Of a stretch of 37,333 nucleotides of DNA, positions 14,755-22,465 are shown in pieces. The position numbers and the translations under genes are program-made. The notes under the pieces were generated by a model that was not told the DNA's origin, did not search any database, and saw nothing but the letters and a program-made list of their open reading frames with translations. This DNA is from Candidatus Methylomirabilota bacterium (GTDB lineage: Bacteria; Methylomirabilota; Methylomirabilia; Methylomirabilales; CSP1-5), in assembly GCA_027293415.1 (NCBI GenBank), contig JAPUFX010000129.1, positions 1-37,333 of the forward strand, written 5' to 3'. How positions within the stretch are numbered: position 1 is the first letter of the stretch; every line of letters begins with the position of its first letter.

Positions 14755-15741
14755 CTAGGCCAACGGCGGGAGGGTGTCGTCGACCTCGAAGCCGTGGGCC
14801 TCGATCATGCGGTGGGTGTCAGCGGCGGTTTGGCCGGGAGTGGTCAGGTAGCCATTTACGAAAAGTGAATTGGCAGGGTACAAGGCGAGGGGTTGCTGTG
14901 GCCCGAGGTTAAGTTCCCGGCCGCCTGCCGCCCTGATCTCTTTCGCAGGATTCACCAGGCGGAACAGACAGAGGGCCTTGAGGCAGCGCTCGGCTGTCAG
15001 CTTATGGTATCCCTCGAGCGGGGTCCCAGGAATAGGATGCAGGAAGTTGACGGGAATTGAGGCCACATCCAGTTCCCGAAGATTGACGGCCAGATCCATC
15101 ACGTCCTCATCCGTCTCTCCCATCCCAACAATCCCCCCGCAACACGTACTCAAGCCAGCCCGCCGAACATTCTCGACGGTCCGGACTCGGTCGTCGTAGG
15201 TATGAGTGCTGCAGATGGCAGGGTGGAAGCGCCGGGAAGTGTTCAGGTTGTGATTCACACGTTCTACTCCCGCGGCCTTGAGCTGCCTCGCCTGCTCCTC
15301 GGTCATAAGGCCAAGGCAGCAGCAGATGTTGATATCCACCCGTTCGCGAATTTCCCGGACAATGGACGCGACCTGATCGATGTCCCAATCCGTTGGGCCG
15401 CGGCCGCTCGTCACGAGGCAGTAACGGACGGCCCGAGCCGCCTTGGCGCGATACGCGCCTTCCACGAGTTGCTCCCGTGGAAGGAGGGGGTACCTGGCGA
15501 TCGGGGCCTTCGAGACCGCTGATTGGGAGCAGTAGTGGCAGTCCTCGGAGCAGAGGCCACTTCTGGCGTTCATGAGCATGTGCAAGTGCACCTTGCGTCC
15601 CCAGAAGTGGTGTCGAACGAGGAGAGCTGCTTCAAGGATGGACGGAAGCTCCTCCTCAGAGGCGTCGAGAATGGCCTGCATTTCCTCTCGGCTCAGGAGC
15701 TCTCCCTGGAGCGATTTTTCTGCCATTTTCTGGTAGTCCAT
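14755..15741 (-). CDS. bioB: Biotin synthase BioB
   Basis: A 328-residue radical SAM enzyme that inserts sulfur into dethiobiotin. The SAM cluster motif is CSEDCHYCSQS (CxxxCxxC) near residue 65. Further family cysteines lie in VRYCLVTSGRGP and ICCCLG. The barrel motifs VNHNLNTSRRFHP, CCGGIVGMGET, VNFLHPIPGTPLE and AAGGRELNLGPQQPLAL are diagnostic. ATG 15741 follows GGAGG closely; TTG 15750 is an alternative. Length is normal. The last 81 coding bases before the stop region are repeated exactly beyond the vapBC module, which therefore appears to have entered here without harming the gene. No other biotin gene is in the window. Confidence 0.93.
   Translation of the reverse strand: MDYQKMAEKSLQGELLSREEMQAILDASEEELPSILEAALLVRHHFWGRKVHLHMLMNARSGLCSEDCHYCSQSAVSKAPIARYPLLPREQLVEGAYRAKAARAVRYCLVTSGRGPTDWDIDQVASIVREIRERVDINICCCLGLMTEEQARQLKAAGVERVNHNLNTSRRFHPAICSTHTYDDRVRTVENVRRAGLSTCCGGIVGMGETDEDVMDLAVNLRELDVASIPVNFLHPIPGTPLEGYHKLTAERCLKALCLFRLVNPAKEIRAAGGRELNLGPQQPLALYPANSLFVNGYLTTPGQTAADTHRMIEAHGFEVDDTLPPLA
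14764..14844 (-). repeat. Proximal copy of 81-bp direct repeat (inside bioB 3' end)
   Basis: This copy is part of the intact bioB. It is identical to 13924-14004. The two copies enclose 759 bases (14005-14763) that hold vapB, vapC and their promoter. Confidence 0.95.
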
Positions 15742-15812
15742 GGCCTCCAATCCATAGCAGATTCACCAGAGAAAGCCAAGAAGTTTTGGCACAATAACCG
15801 CCCATTTTACCG

Positions 15813-15841
15813 TTGACGGGGGTTTGTGCCGATTCTACAAT
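15813..15841 (+). promoter_or_regulatory. Near-consensus sigma-70-type promoter of the helicase gene
   Basis: TTGACG (15813-15818), a 17-base spacer, then TACAAT (15836-15841), five of six matches at each element. It points at the helicase 137 bases downstream. An inverted repeat GGCACAA (15788-15794) / TTGTGCC (15824-15830) has its right arm in the spacer and could be an operator shared with the divergent bioB. Confidence 0.65.
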
Positions 15842-15977
15842 GAAGATGCGGAAAATCTCGCGTCCCTTCCGCCGAATGAACCCCAAAAATCCCACGCTCC
15901 AGCATGGGTAATACGACGTCTGCGCTCCTGGCCGGGGCGGCTCGGGAGGGACGGTGCTAGACCGCGGCTGAACGATC

Positions 15978-18407
15978 ATGAGGACAGAGCTTTTAGACAC
16001 ATTTCGTCTCCGCTATCCCTTTCCCCTGGACCCCTTTCAGGAGCAGGCGATCCACTACATCCTGGAGGGGGACTCTGTCATCGTCTCTGCTCCCACGGGA
16101 GCCGGGAAGACCCTCATCGCCGAGTTCGCCATTTATCAGGCGCTCTCCACGGGGAGGCGCGTTGCCTACACCACCCCACTCAAGGCCCTCAGCAATCAGA
16201 AGTTTGCCGATTTTTGTAAGCAGTTTGGGGAGGAGAACGTGGGGATCCTTACGGGGGATGTTAAAGTGAACCCGGGTGCCCCCCTGATGGTCATGACCAC
16301 CGAGATTCTCCGCAACAAGCTCTACACCCGCACCCTGGCGAAGACCGCCTACGTGGTGTTGGACGAGTGCCACTACATGGGAGATGAGGGACGGGGGACG
16401 GTGTGGGAGGAGATTATCATCAATTGCCCCTGGGACATCCAGCTCATCGCCCTTTCGGCCACCGTGGGAAACATCGACGAGATCGCGGAGTGGATCAGTG
16501 AAGTCCACCGTCCCATCCGGAAGGTTGTTCTTCACTGGCGCCCCGTCCCCTTGCACTACCATCTCTGTGGCTCAGAGGGAGAGTTGATTCAGGTCAATGG
16601 TCTTTCCCGGGCTCAACTGCTCGCGGGTGTTGCGTCCTGGCGGGGCATGGCAACGGTACGCATGCGGGGACGGGTGACCCGGGAGCGTCGACGATGGCGG
16701 GTCAGGCGCCGGGTGAGGCCTTCGGTCCTGCTTCCAGGCCTGAAGGCCAAACGGTGGCTCCCGGCCATTTATTTCATCTTTAGCCGGGCAGGGTGTGAAG
16801 AAGCCCTCCGACGGTTCCTGGAGGAGGGGGTCTCCCTGTTAGCGCCCGCGCAACAGCAAGAGGTCGATCAGGCAATCGAGACATTTCTGAGCGAGAGTTC
16901 GGCTCTGGTGAGTAAGTCAAAGCTGAACGAGCTCGTCTTCGACGGTCTCCGCCGGGGGGCGGGGGTCCATCATGCCGGGATCCTGCCGGCCCTGAAACGT
17001 CTGACCGAAACCTTATTCGAACGGGGACTGACCCATGTGGTCTTTGCCACCGAGACGATGAGCCTGGGGATCCACATGCCGGCCAAGAGTGTGGTGCTCC
17101 AGGACTTGACGAAGCGGAGTGATTTCGGTTTCCGAACCCTCAGCCACAATGAATTGACCCAGATGGCCGGCCGTGCTGGTCGCCGCGGGATCGATCCCGA
17201 AGGGAAATGCATCATTGCGCTGGATACCCCGGAGACTGTCGAGGACGCGCTCCATCTTATCCGGAAGCGATCGGAGCCCATCGAGAGTCAGTTCCGCATC
17301 GGGTACAGTTCTGCGGCCCTGCTGATCCTTACCTACGGGGATCCGGAAGATATCCGGCGCAACATCGAATCCAGCTTCGGGCAATTTCAGAATCGGAAGC
17401 GGATCCAGGTCATCGAGCAGGAGATTGCCGAGCTCACCGGCCGGCTTGACCGGACTCGCCGGGTAGACATTCCCTGTTGTACCTTGGAAGAGTTGCTCGC
17501 CTATCAGACCAAGCGGCAAGAGATGGAGACGCTGAACCAAGATCTCCAGCGGTTATGGCCTGGGCAGCAACAGTTTGGCCGCCGGGGGCGGAGGAGGGGG
17601 CGATCTTTCCCCAAGGGCCATGGCGAGGCGACGCCTGGGGCAGTTCAAGACTACGTGGAGCTCAAGCGGCGGATCGAGGAGAAGGCGCTGGCCCTTGCAG
17701 AGCTTCGCTGCCACCGTTGCAAGGAGCGGCACCGACTGGAAAAGGCCCTCAAGCGAGAGCGGCGACTGACGGAAACCATCCGGAACCAGACGCGGACACT
17801 GGAACATCTGAGGAATACCTACTGGGAGCAGTTTCTGCGGGTCTTGGAGGTCCTGAGACGCTTCGGCTATCTCCGGGATCGCACCCTCACCCAAGAGGGA
17901 TTATTAATCGGTGATCTGCGCCACGATAATGAACTCTTGGTCGCTCGGGTGGTCTTTTCGGAAGCGCTGGACGGGTTCAAACCCTACGAGATGATGGCGA
18001 TCCTTTCTTGTCTCGTGGAGGAGCCCCGCGAGATCGAAGCCCCCTTTGCCAGTCAGCTGCTCAAGCGGCAGCCGCATCTCAAGCGGGGGATCCGGCAGAT
18101 CGAGGCGTTGGCTCGTGAGGTGATGGACGTCCAGCAAGCCCATCGGATCTTCCTCCCGGTCTCCGTGCACACCACCTACCTCTCAGCGGCCTACGAGTGG
18201 GCGGCTGGCGAGGAAGATTGGATGCACTTAGTGGAAGAGCATTACGGCGGACATGAAGGAGACATGATTCGCGCCTTCCGGCGCCTCATCGATCTTTCTC
18301 GGCAGCTTCTCGAGTCTCCGCAGCTGCCTCCAACCCTCAGGGAGGATCTGCATGTGGGAGTCCGGTCCCTGGATCGGGGGATCGTCCTTGAGAGCGCATT
18401 GATATAG
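15978..18407 (+). CDS. Ski2/Mtr4-like superfamily II RNA helicase
   Basis: An 809-residue DExH helicase. Motif I is APTGAGKT (residues 38-45), Ia is TTPLKALSNQK, motif II is DECH (129-132), and motif III is ALSATVGN. The second RecA domain carries HHAGILPALKRLTE, FATETMSLGIHMPAKSVVL (motifs IV-V) and QMAGRAGRRGID (motif VI). The C-terminal third has coiled-coil-like charged helices and a DSHCT-type domain ending with FRRLIDLSRQL, as in Ski2/Mtr4 and their bacterial relatives. A basic RG-rich stretch interrupts the start of the second domain (about 230-250). Eukaryotic relatives unwind RNA for the exosome; the bacterial substrate is not established here. It starts at ATG 15978 behind a strong promoter and stands alone. 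Confidence 0.88.
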   Translation: MRTELLDTFRLRYPFPLDPFQEQAIHYILEGDSVIVSAPTGAGKTLIAEFAIYQALSTGRRVAYTTPLKALSNQKFADFCKQFGEENVGILTGDVKVNPGAPLMVMTTEILRNKLYTRTLAKTAYVVLDECHYMGDEGRGTVWEEIIINCPWDIQLIALSATVGNIDEIAEWISEVHRPIRKVVLHWRPVPLHYHLCGSEGELIQVNGLSRAQLLAGVASWRGMATVRMRGRVTRERRRWRVRRRVRPSVLLPGLKAKRWLPAIYFIFSRAGCEEALRRFLEEGVSLLAPAQQQEVDQAIETFLSESSALVSKSKLNELVFDGLRRGAGVHHAGILPALKRLTETLFERGLTHVVFATETMSLGIHMPAKSVVLQDLTKRSDFGFRTLSHNELTQMAGRAGRRGIDPEGKCIIALDTPETVEDALHLIRKRSEPIESQFRIGYSSAALLILTYGDPEDIRRNIESSFGQFQNRKRIQVIEQEIAELTGRLDRTRRVDIPCCTLEELLAYQTKRQEMETLNQDLQRLWPGQQQFGRRGRRRGRSFPKGHGEATPGAVQDYVELKRRIEEKALALAELRCHRCKERHRLEKALKRERRLTETIRNQTRTLEHLRNTYWEQFLRVLEVLRRFGYLRDRTLTQEGLLIGDLRHDNELLVARVVFSEALDGFKPYEMMAILSCLVEEPREIEAPFASQLLKRQPHLKRGIRQIEALAREVMDVQQAHRIFLPVSVHTTYLSAAYEWAAGEEDWMHLVEEHYGGHEGDMIRAFRRLIDLSRQLLESPQLPPTLREDLHVGVRSLDRGIVLESALI

Positions 18408-18486
18408 ACGTTGACGGCAATGCGGATTCACCCCGCGCGCGGCGGTTAGCCCCTCGTGTCGGTCAACGCGTAGCGAAAGGAGTCCG

Positions 18487-19776
18487 GTGGCCTTTCTCGT
18501 GTTTGCAGATCAGAAGGAGCGGATCTATGACCACCCGACCCTCGAGATGGGTGGCGCTTCGGGGGCCACGTGGGTCCGCGTGCCTGAGGAAGAGCTGATT
18601 CCCTTGCCCGAGGGGGCGCGGCTTTTCACGATGCCTGGGGCCCATCCGGTCGGCTGGAACGGCTTCCTCGCGACCTTCGAAGTAGCCGAGGCGGCCAGAG
18701 GGCAGCAGGCGGTGGCGGCCTTCCTCCCCCCAGGGTACATGCGGACCCACCTGCCGGCGACCTCCTATCCCGACGCTTCGGTCGCCCCTTATCTACCGCT
18801 ATGGTCTTACACCGCCGTAGGATGGCGGAGTGGGCAGTTCGTCGCCGCGGCGGTTCGCATCGATCCGATGGATCACCAGGCGCCGTGGCAGTATGACGAT
18901 CGGACACTCTTGCCTCTTATCCGAGGGCGGCTGGCGGAGCAGCCGGACAACCGGCTCTTGCATCATCTGAAGCGCTGTGCCACCGACTACCATTGCCTTT
19001 GTGCCAAGAACGCCTTCTACCGGCGGTGGGAGGCGCCGCTCCCCATCGCCTTTGCCTGTAATGCCGACTGTGTTGGCTGCATCTCGCTGCAGACCGAAGG
19101 GCTCGTCCCGGCTTCCCATGAACGTATCGGAGGGGCACCGACGCTGGAAGAACTGTGCGCGCTGGCGCACCCGCATTTGACCGAGGCGGAGGAGGCCATC
19201 GTGAGCTTCGGCCAGGGCTGTGAAGGTGAGCCACTCCTGCATGGGGACCTGATCGAGGAAACCATACGGCGCTTGAGGTCACGAACCGACCGGGGGACGA
19301 TTCACCTAAACACGAACGGGTCGCTGCCCCAGGTCGTCGAGCGACTCTGTATGGCGGGCCTCGACAGCATCCGGATAAGCCTCAATGCGACCCAGCCCGA
19401 GGCGTACGCCGCCTATTACCGACCCAAGCACTACGAGTATGCCGATGTGGTCGAGTCGATTCGGAGGGCCAAAGCCCACGGCTGCTACACGTCCATCAAC
19501 CTGCTTGTCTTTCCGGGGGTCGCCGACCGGGAGGAAGAGGTTGACGGCCTGCTTCACCTCATCGTTCAGACAGGGCTCGATCTTATCCAGATGAAGAACC
19601 TGAACATCGACCCCCGCCGGTACCTCGAGAGCCTCCCTCCCCCGCGGGGTGGGGCGATCGGGATGCGGGAGCTTGTGCGCACGATCCGGCGTGAGGCGCC
19701 ACAGGTCGACATCGGGTATTTCAACCGCCCGAGAGAGCACTTTGGTCGCTCCCTCTGCGAGACACTCACCTTCTGA
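18487..19776 (+). CDS. Radical SAM enzyme of unknown substrate
   Basis: A 429-residue protein with the SAM-cluster motif CNADCVGC (Cys191, 195, 198). It is followed by IVSFGQGCEGEPLL, the GxIxLNTNGS-like strand (IHLNTNGSLP) and SIRISLNATQPEAYAAYYRP, as in the radical SAM barrel. The first 160 residues are a separate domain I do not recognise. Just before the barrel is a further set of cysteines (Cys164, 170, 172 in KRCATDYHCLC) that could hold another metal or cluster. GTG 18487 follows AAAGGAG. A methyltransferase gene begins one base after its stop, so the pair probably works on one pathway or target. Confidence 0.82.
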   Translation: MAFLVFADQKERIYDHPTLEMGGASGATWVRVPEEELIPLPEGARLFTMPGAHPVGWNGFLATFEVAEAARGQQAVAAFLPPGYMRTHLPATSYPDASVAPYLPLWSYTAVGWRSGQFVAAAVRIDPMDHQAPWQYDDRTLLPLIRGRLAEQPDNRLLHHLKRCATDYHCLCAKNAFYRRWEAPLPIAFACNADCVGCISLQTEGLVPASHERIGGAPTLEELCALAHPHLTEAEEAIVSFGQGCEGEPLLHGDLIEETIRRLRSRTDRGTIHLNTNGSLPQVVERLCMAGLDSIRISLNATQPEAYAAYYRPKHYEYADVVESIRRAKAHGCYTSINLLVFPGVADREEEVDGLLHLIVQTGLDLIQMKNLNIDPRRYLESLPPPRGGAIGMRELVRTIRREAPQVDIGYFNRPREHFGRSLCETLTF

Positions 19777-19777
19777 G

Positions 19778-20425
19778 ATGGCGAGACCGATCTACGAACA
19801 ACAGAAGAGCTTCTTCCGTCGGGCGTACGAGGCGGGGGAAACCCCGTGGCCGCGTGTCAAGCCCACCCCGGCGGTGGCCCGCCTTGCGAGGCGCCTCAAA
19901 CGCGAGCGAGGACGCGCGCGGGTCCTCGACGTGGGCTGCGGCGAGGGACGACACATGATCTGTTTTGGGAAAGAAGGGCACCAGGCGGTGGGGGTGGATT
20001 ACGAGCCGCTTGCCTTAAGGAAGGCCTGTGCGCGCATCGATGCTCGCGCGGTCCGCTCACACCTGAGGTTCATCCTCGCGGATGCCTTTCGTCTCCCCTT
20101 TCGGCAGGCGAGCTTCGATGCCCTGGTGGACAGTGGGGTCTTCCACCATGTGAAGAAGACCGATTGGTCCCGGTACCTCAACGGTCTCACGGCACGGCTG
20201 AAGGCGGGTGGCTACTTACACCTGACCGCCTTCAGCACCCGCTTCAAACACTACCCGGGTGAACGCCGTACGCGCAACTGGATTGTCCATCGAAACCACT
20301 ACGACCATTTCTTTCGGAAACGGGACTTCGCCGCGATCTTCGGCCGCTGCTTTGACATCCTTGCCATTGAGGAAGAAAAGCAGTCCCTCCACGTCTTCTG
20401 GCACGTCCTGATGAAGAAGCGATGA
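19778..20425 (+). CDS. Class I SAM-dependent methyltransferase
   Basis: A 215-residue Rossmann-fold methyltransferase. Motif I is VLDVGCGEGRHM near residue 48, motif II is VGVDYEPLAL, FILADAFRLPF is the adenine-side acidic region near 104, and FDALVDSGVFHHV is motif IV. Its start is one base after the radical SAM gene stop, so the two are co-translated. The opening segment (YEQQKSFFRRAYEAGETPW) is typical of small-molecule methyltransferases of the UbiE/TehB kind. The substrate is unknown. Its stop codon lies inside the first unit of a heptad array. Confidence 0.82.
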   Translation: MARPIYEQQKSFFRRAYEAGETPWPRVKPTPAVARLARRLKRERGRARVLDVGCGEGRHMICFGKEGHQAVGVDYEPLALRKACARIDARAVRSHLRFILADAFRLPFRQASFDALVDSGVFHHVKKTDWSRYLNGLTARLKAGGYLHLTAFSTRFKHYPGERRTRNWIVHRNHYDHFFRKRDFAAIFGRCFDILAIEEEKQSLHVFWHVLMKKR

Positions 20426-20503
20426 CCGATGACCGTTAACCGATCACCGTAATCGGTCAGATAGGCTTTTCGGTCGTCGGGTAGCGGTAGTCGGTGACCG
20501 AGA
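20421..20503. repeat. Two converging heptad arrays between methyltransferase and CBS genes
   Basis: Left array, + strand, from 20421: GATGACC, GATGACC, GTTAACC, GATCACC, GTAATCG; the methyltransferase TGA is inside the first unit. Right array, minus strand, after the CBS-gene stop: GGTCACC, GACTACC, GCTACCC, GACGACC, GAAAAGC. Each array runs in the direction of its own gene, so the two arms can pair and could act as a bidirectional terminator. Confidence 0.8.
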
Positions 20504-21055
20504 TCAGCCCCCTTCGATTCGTGGCTCGTACTTGCGGTGGGGGTCAGGGGGAAGGGTGAGGATTTGCTGGGCGATGAAGGAAACTGTGTACTCATTCACG
20601 TCCTTGACCGACACGATACCCACCGGGCGGTGCTTCTCGTCCACCAGAGGGACGTGACGGAATCCGCCGAGGTGCATCGTATGGATTGCATAGGCGACCA
20701 CATCGTCAAGCTTGAGCACCTCGGGGTTGCGTGTCATGAACTGTTCTACCGTCGCTTGGTCTAGGTCCACGTCGGTCCCCAGGACCTTTCGCAGCATGTC
20801 GCGTTCCGAGAGGATTCCTACCAGGGGTTCTCCATCCTGAATCATCACCGCGCCCACACTGTAGCGCTTCATAAGCTCGACAGCCTCGGCCAGCTTCGCC
20901 GTTCGCTGGAGACACCTGGGAGGATGATAATTTAGCTCTCGGATCGGACGATTAAAGATTGCTTCGTCGACGGTGATCCGCGGCTTCGTCCTTTCTTCAC
21001 TGACGGCCAGATACTCGTCCCCGTAATCCTCTTCGATTTCCTGGGGGTCTACCAT
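20504..21055 (-). CDS. Tandem CBS-domain protein
   Basis: A 183-residue soluble protein. After a 35-residue acidic N-terminus come two CBS domains: first LNYHPPRCLQRTAKLAEAVE to VGILSERDMLRKVLG (about residues 41-95), then VEQFMTRNPEVLKLDD to RPVGIVSVKDVNEY (about 102-158). Paired CBS domains bind adenine nucleotides and act as energy sensors, either alone or with a partner. ATG 21055 follows GGGAGGTTTCG. No partner channel or enzyme is next to it. Its 3' end meets a heptad array. Confidence 0.85.
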   Translation of the reverse strand: MVDPQEIEEDYGDEYLAVSEERTKPRITVDEAIFNRPIRELNYHPPRCLQRTAKLAEAVELMKRYSVGAVMIQDGEPLVGILSERDMLRKVLGTDVDLDQATVEQFMTRNPEVLKLDDVVAYAIHTMHLGGFRHVPLVDEKHRPVGIVSVKDVNEYTVSFIAQQILTLPPDPHRKYEPRIEGG

Positions 21056-21479
21056 CGAAACCTCCCTTCGGCCCCGCGAGAGGTACCTCGAGGGATTGCA
21101 GAGCGTCTCTCGGCCCAGGCGCTTAGTGGTTGTTCAGGAAGCCCTGGCAGCATCTCGTGCCCCCTCCAGCTTTGTACCTGTCTTTTTGGCCGTTCCTCCC
21201 ATGGGACTCCTTTACTTTCAAAAATACCACGGTTGCCCCTTCACCTCAACGCTTTCCTTCTATTCCGATTCCCCATTCCCGTTTCTCCCGTGTCCCGGTC
21301 CAGCTTTGGCCTTGGGGGTCTCCGCCCTGGGTGCACGCTGAATAACTGCTCTCGGAGCGGTGCGCCCAGAGAGATAATGTCCTCTTAGTAATGCACGATC
21401 GAGTCCAGGCGATCCTTCGCCTTTGAAAAAACAACGAACCGCATTAAGATGGGGGCTCGTATCCAGAGGAGGAGTGCGC
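21056..21479. other. Divergent intergenic region between CBS and PAP2 genes
   Basis: No gene supported. Open frames here are short and rich in Pro, Phe and Ser, as expected from pyrimidine-rich DNA (for example 21230-21310). Short palindromes (AGGTACCT, CCTCGAGG near 21083-21096) lie close to the CBS gene start. I found no convincing promoter. Confidence 0.5.
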
Positions 21480-22334
21480 ATGAAGAGGCATCAGCGGTTG
21501 AAGCCGGTGGATCTGATCAGCTATCTGGCGCTTCTTGCCCTTATGCTCACCACGCTGGTGACCCAGCCTCCCCATGGCACGGCCCTTTTGTTGAAATACG
21601 GTGGACTGGCCCTTGTCCTTACGCTGCTCTGGTGGATGGATCAGGGGCGATTCTGGCTCGCGAGAGGACTGCATGCCTTTTACCCCATTGTCTTCATACC
21701 GATCCTGTTCGACAGCTTTGCCGATCTCCTGCCGTGGGTAAGCCCGATTTTGCGGGACCCCGTCCTTATTCAACTGGATCTTGCCCTCCTTGGCACTCAT
21801 CCCACCGTCTGGCTCGACCGGTTTATCCACCCCTGGCTCACCGAAATCCTCACCTGGGCCTACGCCACATATTACTTTCTTCCTGTCGTCCTGGTGGTTG
21901 CTCTGTATTGGCGGGGGAAAGAAATGAGCTTTGACCGGGCGGTCTTCGGCGTGGCTCTCGGATTTTACCTCTCCTACCTGGGCTACTTCTTGTTTCCTGC
22001 GATCGGGCCCCGGTTCACATTGACTCATCTCCAAACGGCGGACCTTCACGGGATCTTCTCGGCGGACGCCATCCGGGATACCTTGAATTTCCTCGAGCGG
22101 TTCAAGCAGGATGCCTTCCCGAGCGGTCACACGGCCGTTGTCCTCCTTGTCCTCTTTTACGCCTGGCAGTTTTTTCGTGGCCTCTTCTGGGTATTCCTGC
22201 CCGTGGTGGTGGCTCTGATCTTCTCTACCGTGTACCTCCGCTATCACTATGTGGTTGATGTACTGGCGGGGATCGCGCTGGCTGTCCTGTGTATCGGATT
22301 GGAGCGTGTGACCACGAACCTCTGGCACCGATGA
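21480..22334 (+). CDS. PAP2-superfamily membrane protein, inositol-phosphorylceramide-synthase-like
   Basis: A 284-residue integral membrane protein with about six hydrophobic spans. The catalytic signature is that of the PAP2/AUR1 group: FLFPAIGPRFTLTHL near residue 171, DAFPSGHTAVVLLVL near 209 with the active His, and STVYLRYHYVVDVLAG near 242 with the second His and Asp. The family removes or transfers phosphate head groups on lipids. The GPRF segment and overall layout resemble the PAP2_3/IPC-synthase branch. ATG 21480 follows AGGAGGAG. It faces the ceramide-type operon, so head-group transfer to ceramide is plausible but inferred; plain lipid phosphatase activity is the alternative. Confidence 0.8.
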   Translation: MKRHQRLKPVDLISYLALLALMLTTLVTQPPHGTALLLKYGGLALVLTLLWWMDQGRFWLARGLHAFYPIVFIPILFDSFADLLPWVSPILRDPVLIQLDLALLGTHPTVWLDRFIHPWLTEILTWAYATYYFLPVVLVVALYWRGKEMSFDRAVFGVALGFYLSYLGYFLFPAIGPRFTLTHLQTADLHGIFSADAIRDTLNFLERFKQDAFPSGHTAVVLLVLFYAWQFFRGLFWVFLPVVVALIFSTVYLRYHYVVDVLAGIALAVLCIGLERVTTNLWHR

Positions 22335-22465
22335 CCGCCGACCGATTACCGATGACCGATAACCGTTAAACGATTCTTTTGAGGGACCAAAGGATCCTTT
22401 TGTGGTTGTCGCTGGTTGGTCATCGAGTTCTCACGGTCGTCGGATTACGGTCAACGGTCATCGGT
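22330..22465. repeat. Two converging heptad arrays between PAP2 and acyltransferase genes
   Basis: Left array, + strand, 22330-22378: GATGACC, GCCGACC, GATTACC, GATGACC, GATAACC, GTTAAAC, GATTCTT; the PAP2 TGA lies in the first unit. Right array, minus strand, after the acyltransferase TAA (22465 downward): GATGACC, GTTGACC, GTAATCC, GACGACC, GTGAGAA. Between them sits a 12-bp palindrome AAAGGATCCTTT. The whole region can fold as a long hairpin. Confidence 0.85.

Noticed and set aside
21096-21341. 81-codon open frame between CBS and PAP2 genes
   Set aside because: Composition reflects pyrimidine-rich DNA; no ribosome site and no domain features.
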